Positions 24,906 through 33,243 of a DNA stretch of 63,414 nt are shown here, piece after piece (within the stretch, counting starts at the first letter, position 1; each line of letters begins with the position of its first letter). The position numbers were made by a program, and so were the translations under genes. Below the pieces are notes generated by a model. It worked only from the letters and a program-made list of their open reading frames with translations. It was not told the origin of the DNA and searched no databases. Source of the DNA: an uncultured Pelagibacteraceae bacterium (GTDB lineage: Bacteria > Pseudomonadota > Alphaproteobacteria > Pelagibacterales > Pelagibacteraceae); assembly GCA_902554315.1 (NCBI GenBank), contig CACDOF010000003.1, forward strand, positions 1 to 63,414, read 5' to 3'.

Positions 24906-26750
24906 ATGAAAAAAATAAAGCTAACTTGTGCACATGCAATTATAAAACATCTAATCTCTCAAAAAATTTTAATTAACGGTAAAAAAGAACCTTTATTTGC
25001 AGGAGCATTTGGTATATTTGGACATGGCAATGTAGCCTGCATTGGACAAGCCTTAGAAGAAAATCAAGATCAATTACCAACTTATAGAGGTCACCATGAA
25101 CAAAATATGGCTTTAACTGGAGTTGCGTATGCGAGAGCAAAAAGAAGAAAACAGATTTTTGTTGCAACCAGTTCTGTGGGTCCAGGGTCTACAAACATGG
25201 TAACTGCTGCTGCAGTTGCAATGAGCAATAGATTGCCAATATTATTTTTACCAGGTGATGTTTATGCCAATAGAATGCCTGACCCAGTTCTTCAACAGGT
25301 TGAAAACTTTGGAAATCCAGGAATAACTCAGAATGATGCATTTAAACCGGTAACAAAATATTTTGACAGAATAACTAGACCTGAACAAATTTTACAAACA
25401 TTACCTCAAGCAATCCAAACAATGCTGGACCCAGCTGATTGTGGACCGGCATGTATTTCTATATGTCAAGATGTTCAAGGTGAAGTTTACGATTATCCTG
25501 AGGAATTCTTTAAAGAAATAGTCCATAATATCAGAAGACCAAGACCCGATGATTTTCAAATAAAAGAAGCAGCGGAGAAAATTAAGAATTCAAAAAACCC
25601 AATTATAATCTCAGGTGGAGGTGTCTTTTATTCTGATGCAATGGATGAACTAGGAACATTTGCTGTAAAGCATAATATTCCTGTAACTCAAACAGTTATG
25701 GGATATTCTACAATGAAAAAAGACCACTCACATTTTTTAGGTCCAATAGGAGGATTAGGAGGAAAGGCTGCAAATAATTTTGCTAAAAAAACTGATCTTG
25801 CAATAGCCATTGGAACTAAATTAGCAGATTTTACAACTGGCTCTTGGGCAAATTTTGAAAATCCAAACTTTTCATTAATTAATATAAATGTAGCTAGATT
25901 TGATGCGAATAAACATATGGCCCAATCAGTTATTGGAGACGCTAAAGTTTCTCTAACGGAATTATCACAAGCACTAGGTGACTGGAAGGCCCCAGATGAT
26001 TGGTATAAAAAATCAAGAGATGAACTTAAATCTTGGAATGAATATATTGATAAAGAAAGTGGACCAACTAACCAGGAACTTCCAAGTTACGCTCATGCCG
26101 TCGGAGCAATTTATAGAAATTCAGATCCAACTGATATAGCCGTAACAGCAGCAGGAGGTCTAGTTGGTGAAGTTGTTCAAGTCTGGAGACCAAAAGAACT
26201 TAATACCCATGAAACTGAATGGGGTTTTAGTTGTATGAGCTATGAAATCTCTGGTGCATTAGGAATTAAAATGGCAAATCCAGATAAAGAAGTAATAGCT
26301 TTTGTTGGAGACGGTTCATATTTACTTAATAATTCAGACATTTATTCATCAGTAATAACAAATAATAAATTAATAATAATCGTATGCGATAATGGTGGTC
26401 ATGCTGTAATTAATAGGCTTCAATTATTTAAGGGAGGGAAAGAGTTTAATTGTTTGTTTGAAAGTTCAAAAGCCCCAAACCTATCCTCAGTGAATTTTGC
26501 TCAACACGCTGAGAGCATGGGAGCAAAATCTGAACAAGTCTCATCAATATCTGATTTGGAAGATGCATTTAAAAGAGCTAAAAAATCTGATGTTACATAT
26601 GTCATTTCAATAAAAACACATTCCTATCAATGGTTGGAAGGTTCAGCTTATTGGGAAAGTCCAACTCTAGAAATTCCAAAAACTAAAGAAAATGAAGAAG
26701 CTTTAAAAATGCACAAAGAAGGAAAAGCAAAACAAAGACAAGGGGTTTAA
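24906..26750 (+). CDS. iolD: Trihydroxycyclohexane-1,2-dione acylhydrolase
   Basis: Thiamine-diphosphate enzyme that hydrolytically opens the inositol-derived ring to 5-deoxy-D-glucuronate. At 614 residues it matches IolD length. Diagnostic blocks: 'FGIFGHGNVACIGQALEE' (35-52), cofactor-activating Glu65 in 'YRGHHEQNMAL', 'VATSSVGPGSTNMVTAAAVA', 'LPGDVYANRMPDPVLQQVE' and the TPP/Mg motif 'VGDGSYLLNNSDIYS' followed by 'CDNGGHAVI'. 'EWGFSCMSYEISGALG' is IolD-specific and separates it from acetolactate synthase and sulfoacetaldehyde acetyltransferase. It heads a plus-strand operon with a Gfo dehydrogenase, a 2-hydroxyacid dehydrogenase and an ABC transporter. Confidence 0.93.
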   Translation: MKKIKLTCAHAIIKHLISQKILINGKKEPLFAGAFGIFGHGNVACIGQALEENQDQLPTYRGHHEQNMALTGVAYARAKRRKQIFVATSSVGPGSTNMVTAAAVAMSNRLPILFLPGDVYANRMPDPVLQQVENFGNPGITQNDAFKPVTKYFDRITRPEQILQTLPQAIQTMLDPADCGPACISICQDVQGEVYDYPEEFFKEIVHNIRRPRPDDFQIKEAAEKIKNSKNPIIISGGGVFYSDAMDELGTFAVKHNIPVTQTVMGYSTMKKDHSHFLGPIGGLGGKAANNFAKKTDLAIAIGTKLADFTTGSWANFENPNFSLININVARFDANKHMAQSVIGDAKVSLTELSQALGDWKAPDDWYKKSRDELKSWNEYIDKESGPTNQELPSYAHAVGAIYRNSDPTDIAVTAAGGLVGEVVQVWRPKELNTHETEWGFSCMSYEISGALGIKMANPDKEVIAFVGDGSYLLNNSDIYSSVITNNKLIIIVCDNGGHAVINRLQLFKGGKEFNCLFESSKAPNLSSVNFAQHAESMGAKSEQVSSISDLEDAFKRAKKSDVTYVISIKTHSYQWLEGSAYWESPTLEIPKTKENEEALKMHKEGKAKQRQGV

Positions 26751-26759
26751 TTCCTCTTA

Positions 26760-27917
26760 ATGAATAAAATTTTTAAAGTTGGCTTAATTGGTTGTGGACA
26801 TATTTCTGAAACATATTTTAGAGCACAGGAATACTTTAATAACATTAGAATTATTAAATGTGCAGACCTGAACATGGATGCTGCAAAAAAATGTGCAATT
26901 CATTACAATATAGAAGCTGTAACTGTAGAACAGCTTTTAAATGATAAGGAAATTGAAATAGTTTTAAATCTTACAATTCCTAAAGCTCATTTTGAAATAT
27001 CAAAAATGGCTTTAGAAAATGGCAAACACTCTTACACAGAAAAACCCATGGCAATTAATTTCGAAGATGGAAAAAAACTAGCTGAAATCGCAAAAAACAA
27101 AAAATTATATATTGGTAATGCACCAGATACTTTTTTAGGAGGAGGTATACAAAAAACTAGAGAGTTGATTGATAATGGAGTTATTGGAGATATCAAATTA
27201 GGTAATGCTATTTTTGCTTATCCGGGAATTCAATCTTATCATCCAAACCCAGAACCTTGGTTTGCTATAAATGAAGGAGGTCCTGTCATTGATATGGGTC
27301 CTTATTACTTAACTGCTTTAGTAAATTTATTGGGACCTGCTAAACAGGTACAAGGAAGATGTACAAAAGTTTTTAAAGAAAGAGAAATCGGGATTGGATC
27401 AAAAAAAGGTCAAAAATTTAAAGTTGAAACTCCAACAACTTACCTTGCAACTATACAATTTGAAAATGAGTGTATTATTCAGATAACATTATCTTTTGAT
27501 GTAGTTGCCCATCAAAGAAATCATATAGAGCTTTATGGCAACAAAGGTTCTATTATAGTTCCAGATCCAAACATGTTTGGTGGTTCAGCCTTTGTTTCAG
27601 TTACTTCTGGTGGAAATTGGGGAGAACATAAAACAGATAATATGCCTCTTGGAAAAATAAATATTAAAAGTCAAAGTTCCAGAGCAAATGAGTCTCCAAC
27701 TAACGCCAATTATAGGGGAGTAGGTCTTTCAGAAATGGCCTATGCTATTCAAAATAATTTAGAAAATAGATGTAATGGAGAATTATCTTTGCACGTTTTA
27801 GATATAATTGACTCTACGATGAAAGCATCACAAACAGGAATTCCACAAGAAATTAAAACCACATGTAAAAAACCAAAACCATTTACTCTTGAAGAGATAA
27901 AAAAAATTATGAATTAA
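26760..27917 (+). CDS. Gfo/Idh/MocA oxidoreductase downstream of iolD
   Basis: A 385-residue dehydrogenase with Rossmann loop 'VGLIGCGHISETYF', catalytic lysine in 'SYTEKPMAINF', the block 'NAPDTFLGGGIQKTRELIDN' and active-site 'GGPVIDMGPYYLTALVNLLG'. This 'APDTFLGGGIQ' subgroup is often found in inositol and polyol gene clusters. It starts 9 bases after the iolD stop, so it is co-transcribed. The enzyme may oxidise an inositol isomer or a keto-inositol; this is inference from neighbours. Confidence 0.82.
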   Translation: MNKIFKVGLIGCGHISETYFRAQEYFNNIRIIKCADLNMDAAKKCAIHYNIEAVTVEQLLNDKEIEIVLNLTIPKAHFEISKMALENGKHSYTEKPMAINFEDGKKLAEIAKNKKLYIGNAPDTFLGGGIQKTRELIDNGVIGDIKLGNAIFAYPGIQSYHPNPEPWFAINEGGPVIDMGPYYLTALVNLLGPAKQVQGRCTKVFKEREIGIGSKKGQKFKVETPTTYLATIQFENECIIQITLSFDVVAHQRNHIELYGNKGSIIVPDPNMFGGSAFVSVTSGGNWGEHKTDNMPLGKINIKSQSSRANESPTNANYRGVGLSEMAYAIQNNLENRCNGELSLHVLDIIDSTMKASQTGIPQEIKTTCKKPKPFTLEEIKKIMN

Positions 27918-27932
27918 TATGTTTTAAAATAT

Positions 27933-28955
27933 ATGAAGAAACCAATTGTTATATCTGATCCTTTTCCAAGGACACTTGATCTTATTTTTACAAAAGAAAA
28001 AACAAAAGAACTAAAAAATAAATACAAAATTTTAACTGTACCTGAAAAAAATAAAAAAAAATTTTATGAAAATAATATTGATAAAGCTACATTTATATTA
28101 GGCCAACCTGATTTAAATAAAAAAATTTTATCTAAAGCTAAAAAATTAAAAGCTATAATTAATGTTGAAAGTAATTTTATGAATAATGTTGATTATAAAT
28201 ATTGTTTTAAAAAAAGAATACATGTAATTGCAACTTCTCCAGTATTCTCAAAGCCGGTAGCCGAAATTGCATTAGGTATGACATTGTCTTTATTAAGAAA
28301 TATTCATGATGCTCATTTTGATTTTATTAAAGGTAAAGAAAAATATGGTTTAGAAAGTAATTTAAAGGCATCCTTATTGTCAGGAAAAAAAATAGGATTG
28401 ATAGGTTTCGGCGATCTTGCAAGATCTTTATACCCATTATTGTTGCCGTTTACTAAAGATATTAGCATATACGATCCCTGGGTACCAAAAAAAATAATAA
28501 GAAACCTAGGATTTAAATCAATTAATCTAAATCAAATATTTAAAAATTGTGAGATAATTTATGTTTTAGCAGCCGTGACAACAAAAAATAAAAATTTAAT
28601 TGATAAAAAATTATTAAATAAACTTAATTCAAATTCGCTATTTATTTTAATGAGTAGAGCAGCAGTTGTGAATTTTAAAGATTTAATTAAACGTGTAAAA
28701 AAAGGCGACATTTTCGTCGCAACAGACGTTTTTCCTCAAGAACCTGTAAAAAAAAATGATCCAATAAGAAAAGTAAAAAATATTTTATTTTCTGCTCACA
28801 GAGCAGGTGCTTTAAAATCTGCATTTTTCAATATGGGAAATATTGTTTTAAAAGATATGGATTTAATTTCAAAAAATTTACAACCAAGGCATTGTAAAAT
28901 AGCTAAACTGAAAACTGTTGGTTTATTGGCTTCAAAACCTGTTGCAATTAATTAA
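27933..28955 (+). CDS. Divergent D-2-hydroxyacid dehydrogenase
   Basis: A 340-residue member of the D-2-hydroxyacid dehydrogenase family, rich in lysine. The NAD loop is 'GLIGFGDLARSL' (155-166). Catalytic Arg242 ('MSRAAVVNF'), Glu270 ('DVFPQEPV') and His289 ('FSAHRAGA') are kept, but the usual NxxRG is changed to SRAA. The N-terminal domain 'VISDPFPRTLDLIF' is unlike the other three homologues here. It follows the Gfo gene by 15 bases in the iolD operon. Its substrate is not identifiable. Confidence 0.75.
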   Translation: MKKPIVISDPFPRTLDLIFTKEKTKELKNKYKILTVPEKNKKKFYENNIDKATFILGQPDLNKKILSKAKKLKAIINVESNFMNNVDYKYCFKKRIHVIATSPVFSKPVAEIALGMTLSLLRNIHDAHFDFIKGKEKYGLESNLKASLLSGKKIGLIGFGDLARSLYPLLLPFTKDISIYDPWVPKKIIRNLGFKSINLNQIFKNCEIIYVLAAVTTKNKNLIDKKLLNKLNSNSLFILMSRAAVVNFKDLIKRVKKGDIFVATDVFPQEPVKKNDPIRKVKNILFSAHRAGALKSAFFNMGNIVLKDMDLISKNLQPRHCKIAKLKTVGLLASKPVAIN

Positions 28956-28977
28956 TTTTTTTATATTTTCCTTATTT

Positions 28978-29727
28978 ATGTCACCAGAAAATAATCTACT
29001 ATTAGAAGCAAAAGGAATAACAAAATATTTTGGTACTATTACTGCATTAGAAAATGTGGATTTAAAAATACATGCTGGAGAATGCCTTGGAGTTGTTGGA
29101 GATAATGGAGCGGGTAAAACTACTTTGATGAAGGTTCTTTCAGGGTTATACAAACCAAGTTCTGGCTCATTATTTTTTGAAGGTAATGAAAAAATACTTG
29201 AAAGTCCAAGAGATTCACAAAATTTAGGATTAGAAATGGTCTATCAAGACCTTGCTCTTGCTGGAAATCTTCCAATTGGAGAAAATATTTTTTTAGGAAG
29301 AGAACCAACCAAAAATTTAGGATTGTTAAAATTTTTGGATTTTAAAAAAATTAAGGAGTTAACAGAGGAACATTTAGGTAAATTAAAAATTAATGTTAAA
29401 AGCGCTGATCAAAAAGTCGAAGAACTATCTGGAGGACAGAGGCAAGCTGTAGCAATTGCAAGATCAACTGCATTTAATGCAAAAGTGGTAATTATGGATG
29501 AACCTACAGCAGCATTAGCAATTAAAGAAGTTGGAAAAGTACTTGATCTTATTAATAGTTTAAAAAAAACTGGTGTTGGAGTAATTGTTATTAGTCATAG
29601 AATGGATGATATATTTTATGTTTGTGATCGAGTTATGGCTTTATTCCAAGGTACAAATTTTGCTGAAGCAGAACTATCAAAGACTTCCAGAGATGAAGTT
29701 ATCGGATGGATAATGGGAAAAAAATAA
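28978..29727 (+). CDS. Sugar ABC transporter ATPase, single-domain FrcA-like
   Basis: A 249-residue ATPase of the ribose/fructose (CUT2) type. Walker A 'GDNGAGKTT' 41-49, signature 'LSGGQ' 150-154 and Walker B 'VIMDEPTAAL' 171-180 are intact. RbsA-type ATPases normally carry two fused domains of ~500 residues; this one has a single domain, like rhizobial FrcA, and must act as a homodimer. The ATG at 28978 is chosen over an in-frame upstream start at 28918 that would overlap the previous gene and add a non-homologous extension; TATATT at 28962-28967 may be an internal -10. Confidence 0.9.
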   Translation: MSPENNLLLEAKGITKYFGTITALENVDLKIHAGECLGVVGDNGAGKTTLMKVLSGLYKPSSGSLFFEGNEKILESPRDSQNLGLEMVYQDLALAGNLPIGENIFLGREPTKNLGLLKFLDFKKIKELTEEHLGKLKINVKSADQKVEELSGGQRQAVAIARSTAFNAKVVIMDEPTAALAIKEVGKVLDLINSLKKTGVGVIVISHRMDDIFYVCDRVMALFQGTNFAEAELSKTSRDEVIGWIMGKK

Positions 29728-29729
29728 TA

Positions 29730-30743
29730 ATGGAAGAAAAAGATAAAAAAAAAGAAAGTCTATATGTAAAGTTGATTCCATATTTTGAGAGGTATGGCAT
29801 TCTTCTTTTGTTGGTAATAATGATCTTGGTAATGCATATTTTGCAGCCTGATGTATTTTTATCTTGGAGAAATATAACTAACGTCTTTAAACAAATATCA
29901 TGGCAATCAATGTTAGCATTGGGTGTGTTTATGGTAATTGTAACTGCAGGAATAGATTTATCAGTCGGTTCAATAATGATGCTTTCGTTAATGGTTTTGG
30001 CTATCGTAGCTAAAGCTGGAGCACCATGGTTTGTTGTTATTCTGGTTCCTTTATTTGCAGGATTTGTATGTGGACTAATTAATGGACTTGGAATAACGCT
30101 TTTAAGAATGCCGCATCCATTTATAATGACATTGGGTACATTATATATATTCAGAGGAACAGGAAATCTCATATCAGGAGGAACTCCTATAAGTGGTTTT
30201 ACTGATGAAGTTAGATATCTGGGTCATGGAAGGATTGATCTCACCTGGTTAGGATTAGAAAAATCCCAATATCTTCCAGTGAGTTTAGTTTTAATTGCAA
30301 TTGTATATATAATTTTTTGGGCTTTTATGAATCATACAAGAACTGGTAAGTGGATATATGCCATTGGAGGAAATCCTAATGCAGCAAGAGCATCAGGAAT
30401 TAATGTAAATAAAATTTTAGTAATAGTTTATTCTCTTTGTGGATTCTTATCTGGCATAGGAGCATTGATTTTAGCAGGAAGAGCAGACTCAGGATATCCA
30501 AATGCAGGTCTTCAATCAGAATTAGATGCTATAGCAGCTTGCATCATTGGAGGAGCTAGTTTTTTTGGGGGAAGAGGAACAGTCTTAGGAGTTTTTGCTG
30601 GCGTTATGATAATGGGAATATTAAGAAATGGTCTTAACTTAATGGATGTCAGTTCATTTTGGCAACAAGTCTTAATTGGTTCAATTATTGTTTTAGCAGT
30701 TTATATTGATGTTTTAAGAAGAGAACTTGGAACCAGAAAGTAA
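29730..30743 (+). CDS. Sugar ABC transporter permease, RbsC/FrcC-like
   Basis: A 337-residue inner-membrane permease with eight to ten hydrophobic segments. The CUT2 signature is clear: 'VTAGIDLSVGSIMMLSLMV', 'LRMPHPFIMTLGTLYIFRG', 'YAIGGNPNAARASGI' and 'AACIIGGASFFGGRGTVLG'. The ATG at 29730, two bases after the ATPase stop, is preferred to one at 29706 that lies inside the ATPase gene. It works with the ATPase before it and the binding protein after it. Confidence 0.92.
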   Translation: MEEKDKKKESLYVKLIPYFERYGILLLLVIMILVMHILQPDVFLSWRNITNVFKQISWQSMLALGVFMVIVTAGIDLSVGSIMMLSLMVLAIVAKAGAPWFVVILVPLFAGFVCGLINGLGITLLRMPHPFIMTLGTLYIFRGTGNLISGGTPISGFTDEVRYLGHGRIDLTWLGLEKSQYLPVSLVLIAIVYIIFWAFMNHTRTGKWIYAIGGNPNAARASGINVNKILVIVYSLCGFLSGIGALILAGRADSGYPNAGLQSELDAIAACIIGGASFFGGRGTVLGVFAGVMIMGILRNGLNLMDVSSFWQQVLIGSIIVLAVYIDVLRRELGTRK

Positions 30744-30858
30744 TTACACGCAAAAGTTGTTATTACCTTAATTAGAACAATTCTCATTAACTGTTGAATT
30801 TTTTTCAAAAATTATATTTAATTAAGTTAATTAAATTTAATTATAGAGGGAAAAAAAT

Positions 30859-31782
30859 ATGAATAAATTAACAAAACTAATAGGTGTATTTACTGCATCT
30901 ATATTTCTTCTTTTAAGCATAACTACTTCTTCACAAGCGGGTAAAAGGATTTTATTTAGCATTAAAGGTCCTGGATCTGGAAACCCATTTTGGGCATCTG
31001 TAGAAAAAGGAGCTAAAGAGGAAGCAGCAAAATTAGGTGTTGATCTTGTTTTAGTTGCACCACCACAAGAAGGTGATGTTCAAGCACAGATTAACCAAGT
31101 TGAAGACCAACTTGCAAAAGGTGTTGATGCAATAGCGCTTGCACCTGGAGATCCAAATGCTTTTGCTCCAATCGTAGATGATGCTATCAAAAGTGGAGTT
31201 CCAGTTGTATTTGTTGATACAAAAGGAATTAACGAAGGCGTAACTTTTATTGGAACAAATAATAAAAATGGTGCTGCATTAGCAGCTAAGTTTATTTGTG
31301 ATAAAACTCCAAAAGGTGCTGATGTTGCAGTATTAACTGGAATTGAGTCACAATCAACAGCTCTACTTAGAAGAGATGGAGCGGTTCAAGGACTAAAAGA
31401 TTGTGGTTTAAATCTTGTTGCTACACAAACTGCAGAATGGGATACAGCAAAAGGAAGATCTGTTACTGAGTCAATCATTTTAAAAAATCCAAATATTAAG
31501 GCTATATTTGCATCAAATGACAACATGGGTCTAGGTGCAATGCAAGCTCTTAAAGATGCAGACATGAATGATGTAGTAGTAGTAGGATTTGACGCTACAC
31601 CAGATGCAGCTAAAAGTATTTTAGCTGGAGAAATGACAGCAACAATTGCTCAATTCTCATACAACATGGGAGCATATGGAGTTAAATATGCACTTGAGTT
31701 AGCTAATGGTGGAACTATCGATATAAACATTGATACTGGAACACAATTAGTTACAAAAGAAAATGCTAACGACTTTAAATAG
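30859..31782 (+). CDS. Sugar-binding protein of the RbsB/FrcB class
   Basis: Periplasmic binding protein, type I fold, 307 residues. Signal peptide 'MNKLTKLIGVFTASIFLLLS' runs to a cleavage near 'SSQAG/KR'. Family blocks are 'GSGNPFWASVEKGAKEEAAK', 'QINQVEDQLAKGVDAIALAP', 'DTKGINEGVTFIGTNN' and 'IFASNDNMGLGAMQAL'. Ribose, fructose, inositol and fucose binders share this fold; the ligand is undetermined. A 115-base leader region with a GAGGG ribosome binding site precedes it and a strong terminator follows. Confidence 0.92.
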   Translation: MNKLTKLIGVFTASIFLLLSITTSSQAGKRILFSIKGPGSGNPFWASVEKGAKEEAAKLGVDLVLVAPPQEGDVQAQINQVEDQLAKGVDAIALAPGDPNAFAPIVDDAIKSGVPVVFVDTKGINEGVTFIGTNNKNGAALAAKFICDKTPKGADVAVLTGIESQSTALLRRDGAVQGLKDCGLNLVATQTAEWDTAKGRSVTESIILKNPNIKAIFASNDNMGLGAMQALKDADMNDVVVVGFDATPDAAKSILAGEMTATIAQFSYNMGAYGVKYALELANGGTIDINIDTGTQLVTKENANDFK

Positions 31783-31802
31783 TCTTTAGAATACTAAGAT
31801 TT

Positions 31803-31835
31803 AAAGGGTGGAATTTTATTCCACCCTTTTTTTTT
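31803..31835 (+). terminator. Intrinsic terminator after the CUT2 binding protein
   Basis: A perfect 11-bp stem (31803-31813 with 31819-31829, core GGGTGG/CCACCC) and a 5-base loop are followed by nine T residues (31827-31835). This is the cleanest Rho-independent terminator in the window. It separates the transporter transcript from the FucU/ribokinase genes. Confidence 0.9.
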
Positions 31836-31841
31836 ATGTAA

Positions 31842-31853
31842 TATAATCTTTTA
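31842..31853 (+). promoter_or_regulatory. Consensus -10 element giving a leaderless fucU-like mRNA
   Basis: A perfect TATAAT (31842-31847) lies 7 bases after the preceding terminator and 6 bases before the ATG at 31854. No Shine-Dalgarno sequence is possible in this space. The -35 would fall inside the terminator stem. This is the best-supported leaderless start in the window. Confidence 0.55.
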
Positions 31854-32315
31854 ATGTTAATAAATATTAATCCAGTTTTAAGTCCAGAGCTGCTTTTTCA
31901 TTTGCGTTCAATGGGACATGGTGAAAAATTAGTTTTAGCAGATGCAAATTTTCCAGCTAATTCAATGAATGATAAAGTTATTAGACTTGATGGTGTTAAT
32001 ATTAAAGATGCAGCTTCAGCAATATTATCTGTATTTCCATTAGACAGTTTTGCTGTATCACAAGGTGGTTCACCTGCTCTTAGAATGGAAGTAGATAATA
32101 ACTCTAATGAACTAACAGAGACTCATAAAGAGTTTATTGATGTAGTCAAAAAAATATCTGGTGAAAAATGGCAAGTTGGCTCAATATCAAGACAAAATTT
32201 TTATTCTGAAGCAAAAAAAGCATATTGTATTGTAACAACTACAGATGCACGTCCTTTTGGATGCTTTATTCTCACTAAAGGAGTAATTTTGCCAGATGGT
32301 AAAGTTTGGTCTTAA
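31854..32315 (+). CDS. RbsD/FucU-family sugar mutarotase, FucU-like
   Basis: A 153-residue member of the RbsD/FucU family, which speeds alpha/beta interconversion of sugars such as L-fucose and ribose. The opening 'INPVLSPELLFHLRSMGHGE' followed by 'LVLADANFPANS' is the FucU pattern, with the conserved His and Asp of the active site. 'GFCILTKGV'-like C-terminal residues ('FGCFILTKGV') complete the domain. It precedes a ribokinase by 3 bases. L-fucose or ribose are the likely substrates; the pairing with ribokinase favours ribose, the FucU-like sequence favours fucose. Confidence 0.85.
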   Translation: MLININPVLSPELLFHLRSMGHGEKLVLADANFPANSMNDKVIRLDGVNIKDAASAILSVFPLDSFAVSQGGSPALRMEVDNNSNELTETHKEFIDVVKKISGEKWQVGSISRQNFYSEAKKAYCIVTTTDARPFGCFILTKGVILPDGKVWS

Positions 32316-32318
32316 GAA

Positions 32319-33233
32319 ATGAAGTCCATATGTATTTTTGGAGTTTTTGTTGCTGACCTTTGTTTTATTGGCAGTTCAATTCCTGAAAAAGGTCAAACAA
32401 TCTTAGGAAATAATCATATAGTAGGACCCGGTGGAAAAGGGTCCAATCAAGCAATTGCATCTGGAAGACTTGGAGGAAATGTAAATTTTATAACTAAAAT
32501 AGGAAGAGATCAAAATGCTGATATGGCATTATCATTATATAAAGAAATAGGAATTAATACTGAGTCAATAATCCAAGATGAAAATAATTTAACTGGTGTT
32601 GCAGGAATAATGATTAACGAAAAAACTGGCGAGAATGCAATAAATGTAGTTCCTGGCGCTGCAGGAAGTTTGGTAAATCAAGATATTGATAATAATATAA
32701 AAATTATAGAAAAATCAGAAATTTTTTTAACTCAACTAGAAACACCTTACGAAGTTACTAGTTATGCTTTAAAGAAAGCAAAGGAAACAGGCTCAATTAC
32801 AATATTTAATCCTGCACCTGCGTCAGATATCAGAAAAGAAGACTTTAAATTTATAGATTATTTTACACCCAATGAAATTGAAGCTAGTTACTATTTAAAG
32901 GAAAAAGTAGAAAGTAAAACCGAAATAGAGAATGCTGCAAAAAGTTTTTTAAAGAAAGGAATAAAAAATATTATAATTACATTAGGGTCCAAGGGAGTTT
33001 ACTTTGCTAATTCAGATGAAAGTTATTTTATAGAAGCTTTTAAACTAAAAAATAAAGTTTTGGATACTACTGGGGCTGGGGATGCTTTTAATGGTGCATT
33101 TGCTTATGCGTTATCTATAAATCAAAATAATAAAGATGCATTAACCTTTGCAAATAAAGTTGCAGGTATATCAACCACTAAACTAGGTGCTGCAAGTTCA
33201 ATGCCAACTTTAAATGAGGTTGAAGAGTATTGA
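32319..33233 (+). CDS. rbsK: Ribokinase-like PfkB sugar kinase
   Basis: Phosphorylates a pentose, usually ribose to ribose-5-phosphate, with ATP. The 304-residue protein has the PfkB N-terminal motif 'GPGGKGSNQAIASGRLGG' in the exact ribokinase form, and the C-terminal catalytic motif 'DTTGAGDAFNGAFAYAL' with the base aspartate. 'TLGSKGVYF' and 'NPAPASDI' are also ribokinase-like. It does not look like IolC (5-dehydro-2-deoxygluconokinase). It is co-transcribed with the FucU-like mutarotase and converges on the pdxA-like gene. Confidence 0.85.
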   Translation: MKSICIFGVFVADLCFIGSSIPEKGQTILGNNHIVGPGGKGSNQAIASGRLGGNVNFITKIGRDQNADMALSLYKEIGINTESIIQDENNLTGVAGIMINEKTGENAINVVPGAAGSLVNQDIDNNIKIIEKSEIFLTQLETPYEVTSYALKKAKETGSITIFNPAPASDIRKEDFKFIDYFTPNEIEASYYLKEKVESKTEIENAAKSFLKKGIKNIIITLGSKGVYFANSDESYFIEAFKLKNKVLDTTGAGDAFNGAFAYALSINQNNKDALTFANKVAGISTTKLGAASSMPTLNEVEEY

Positions 33234-33243
33234 TAATTAATTT

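Noticed and set aside
24906-26750. Sulfoacetaldehyde acetyltransferase or acetolactate synthase identity for the TPP enzyme
   Set aside because: The FGIFGHGN block, 614-residue length and WGFSCMSYEISGALG motif are IolD-specific, although a sulfonate role would have fitted the neighbouring operon.
29699-30172. 157-codon minus-strand frame inside the CUT2 permease
   Set aside because: Shadow of a conserved permease gene; no family features.
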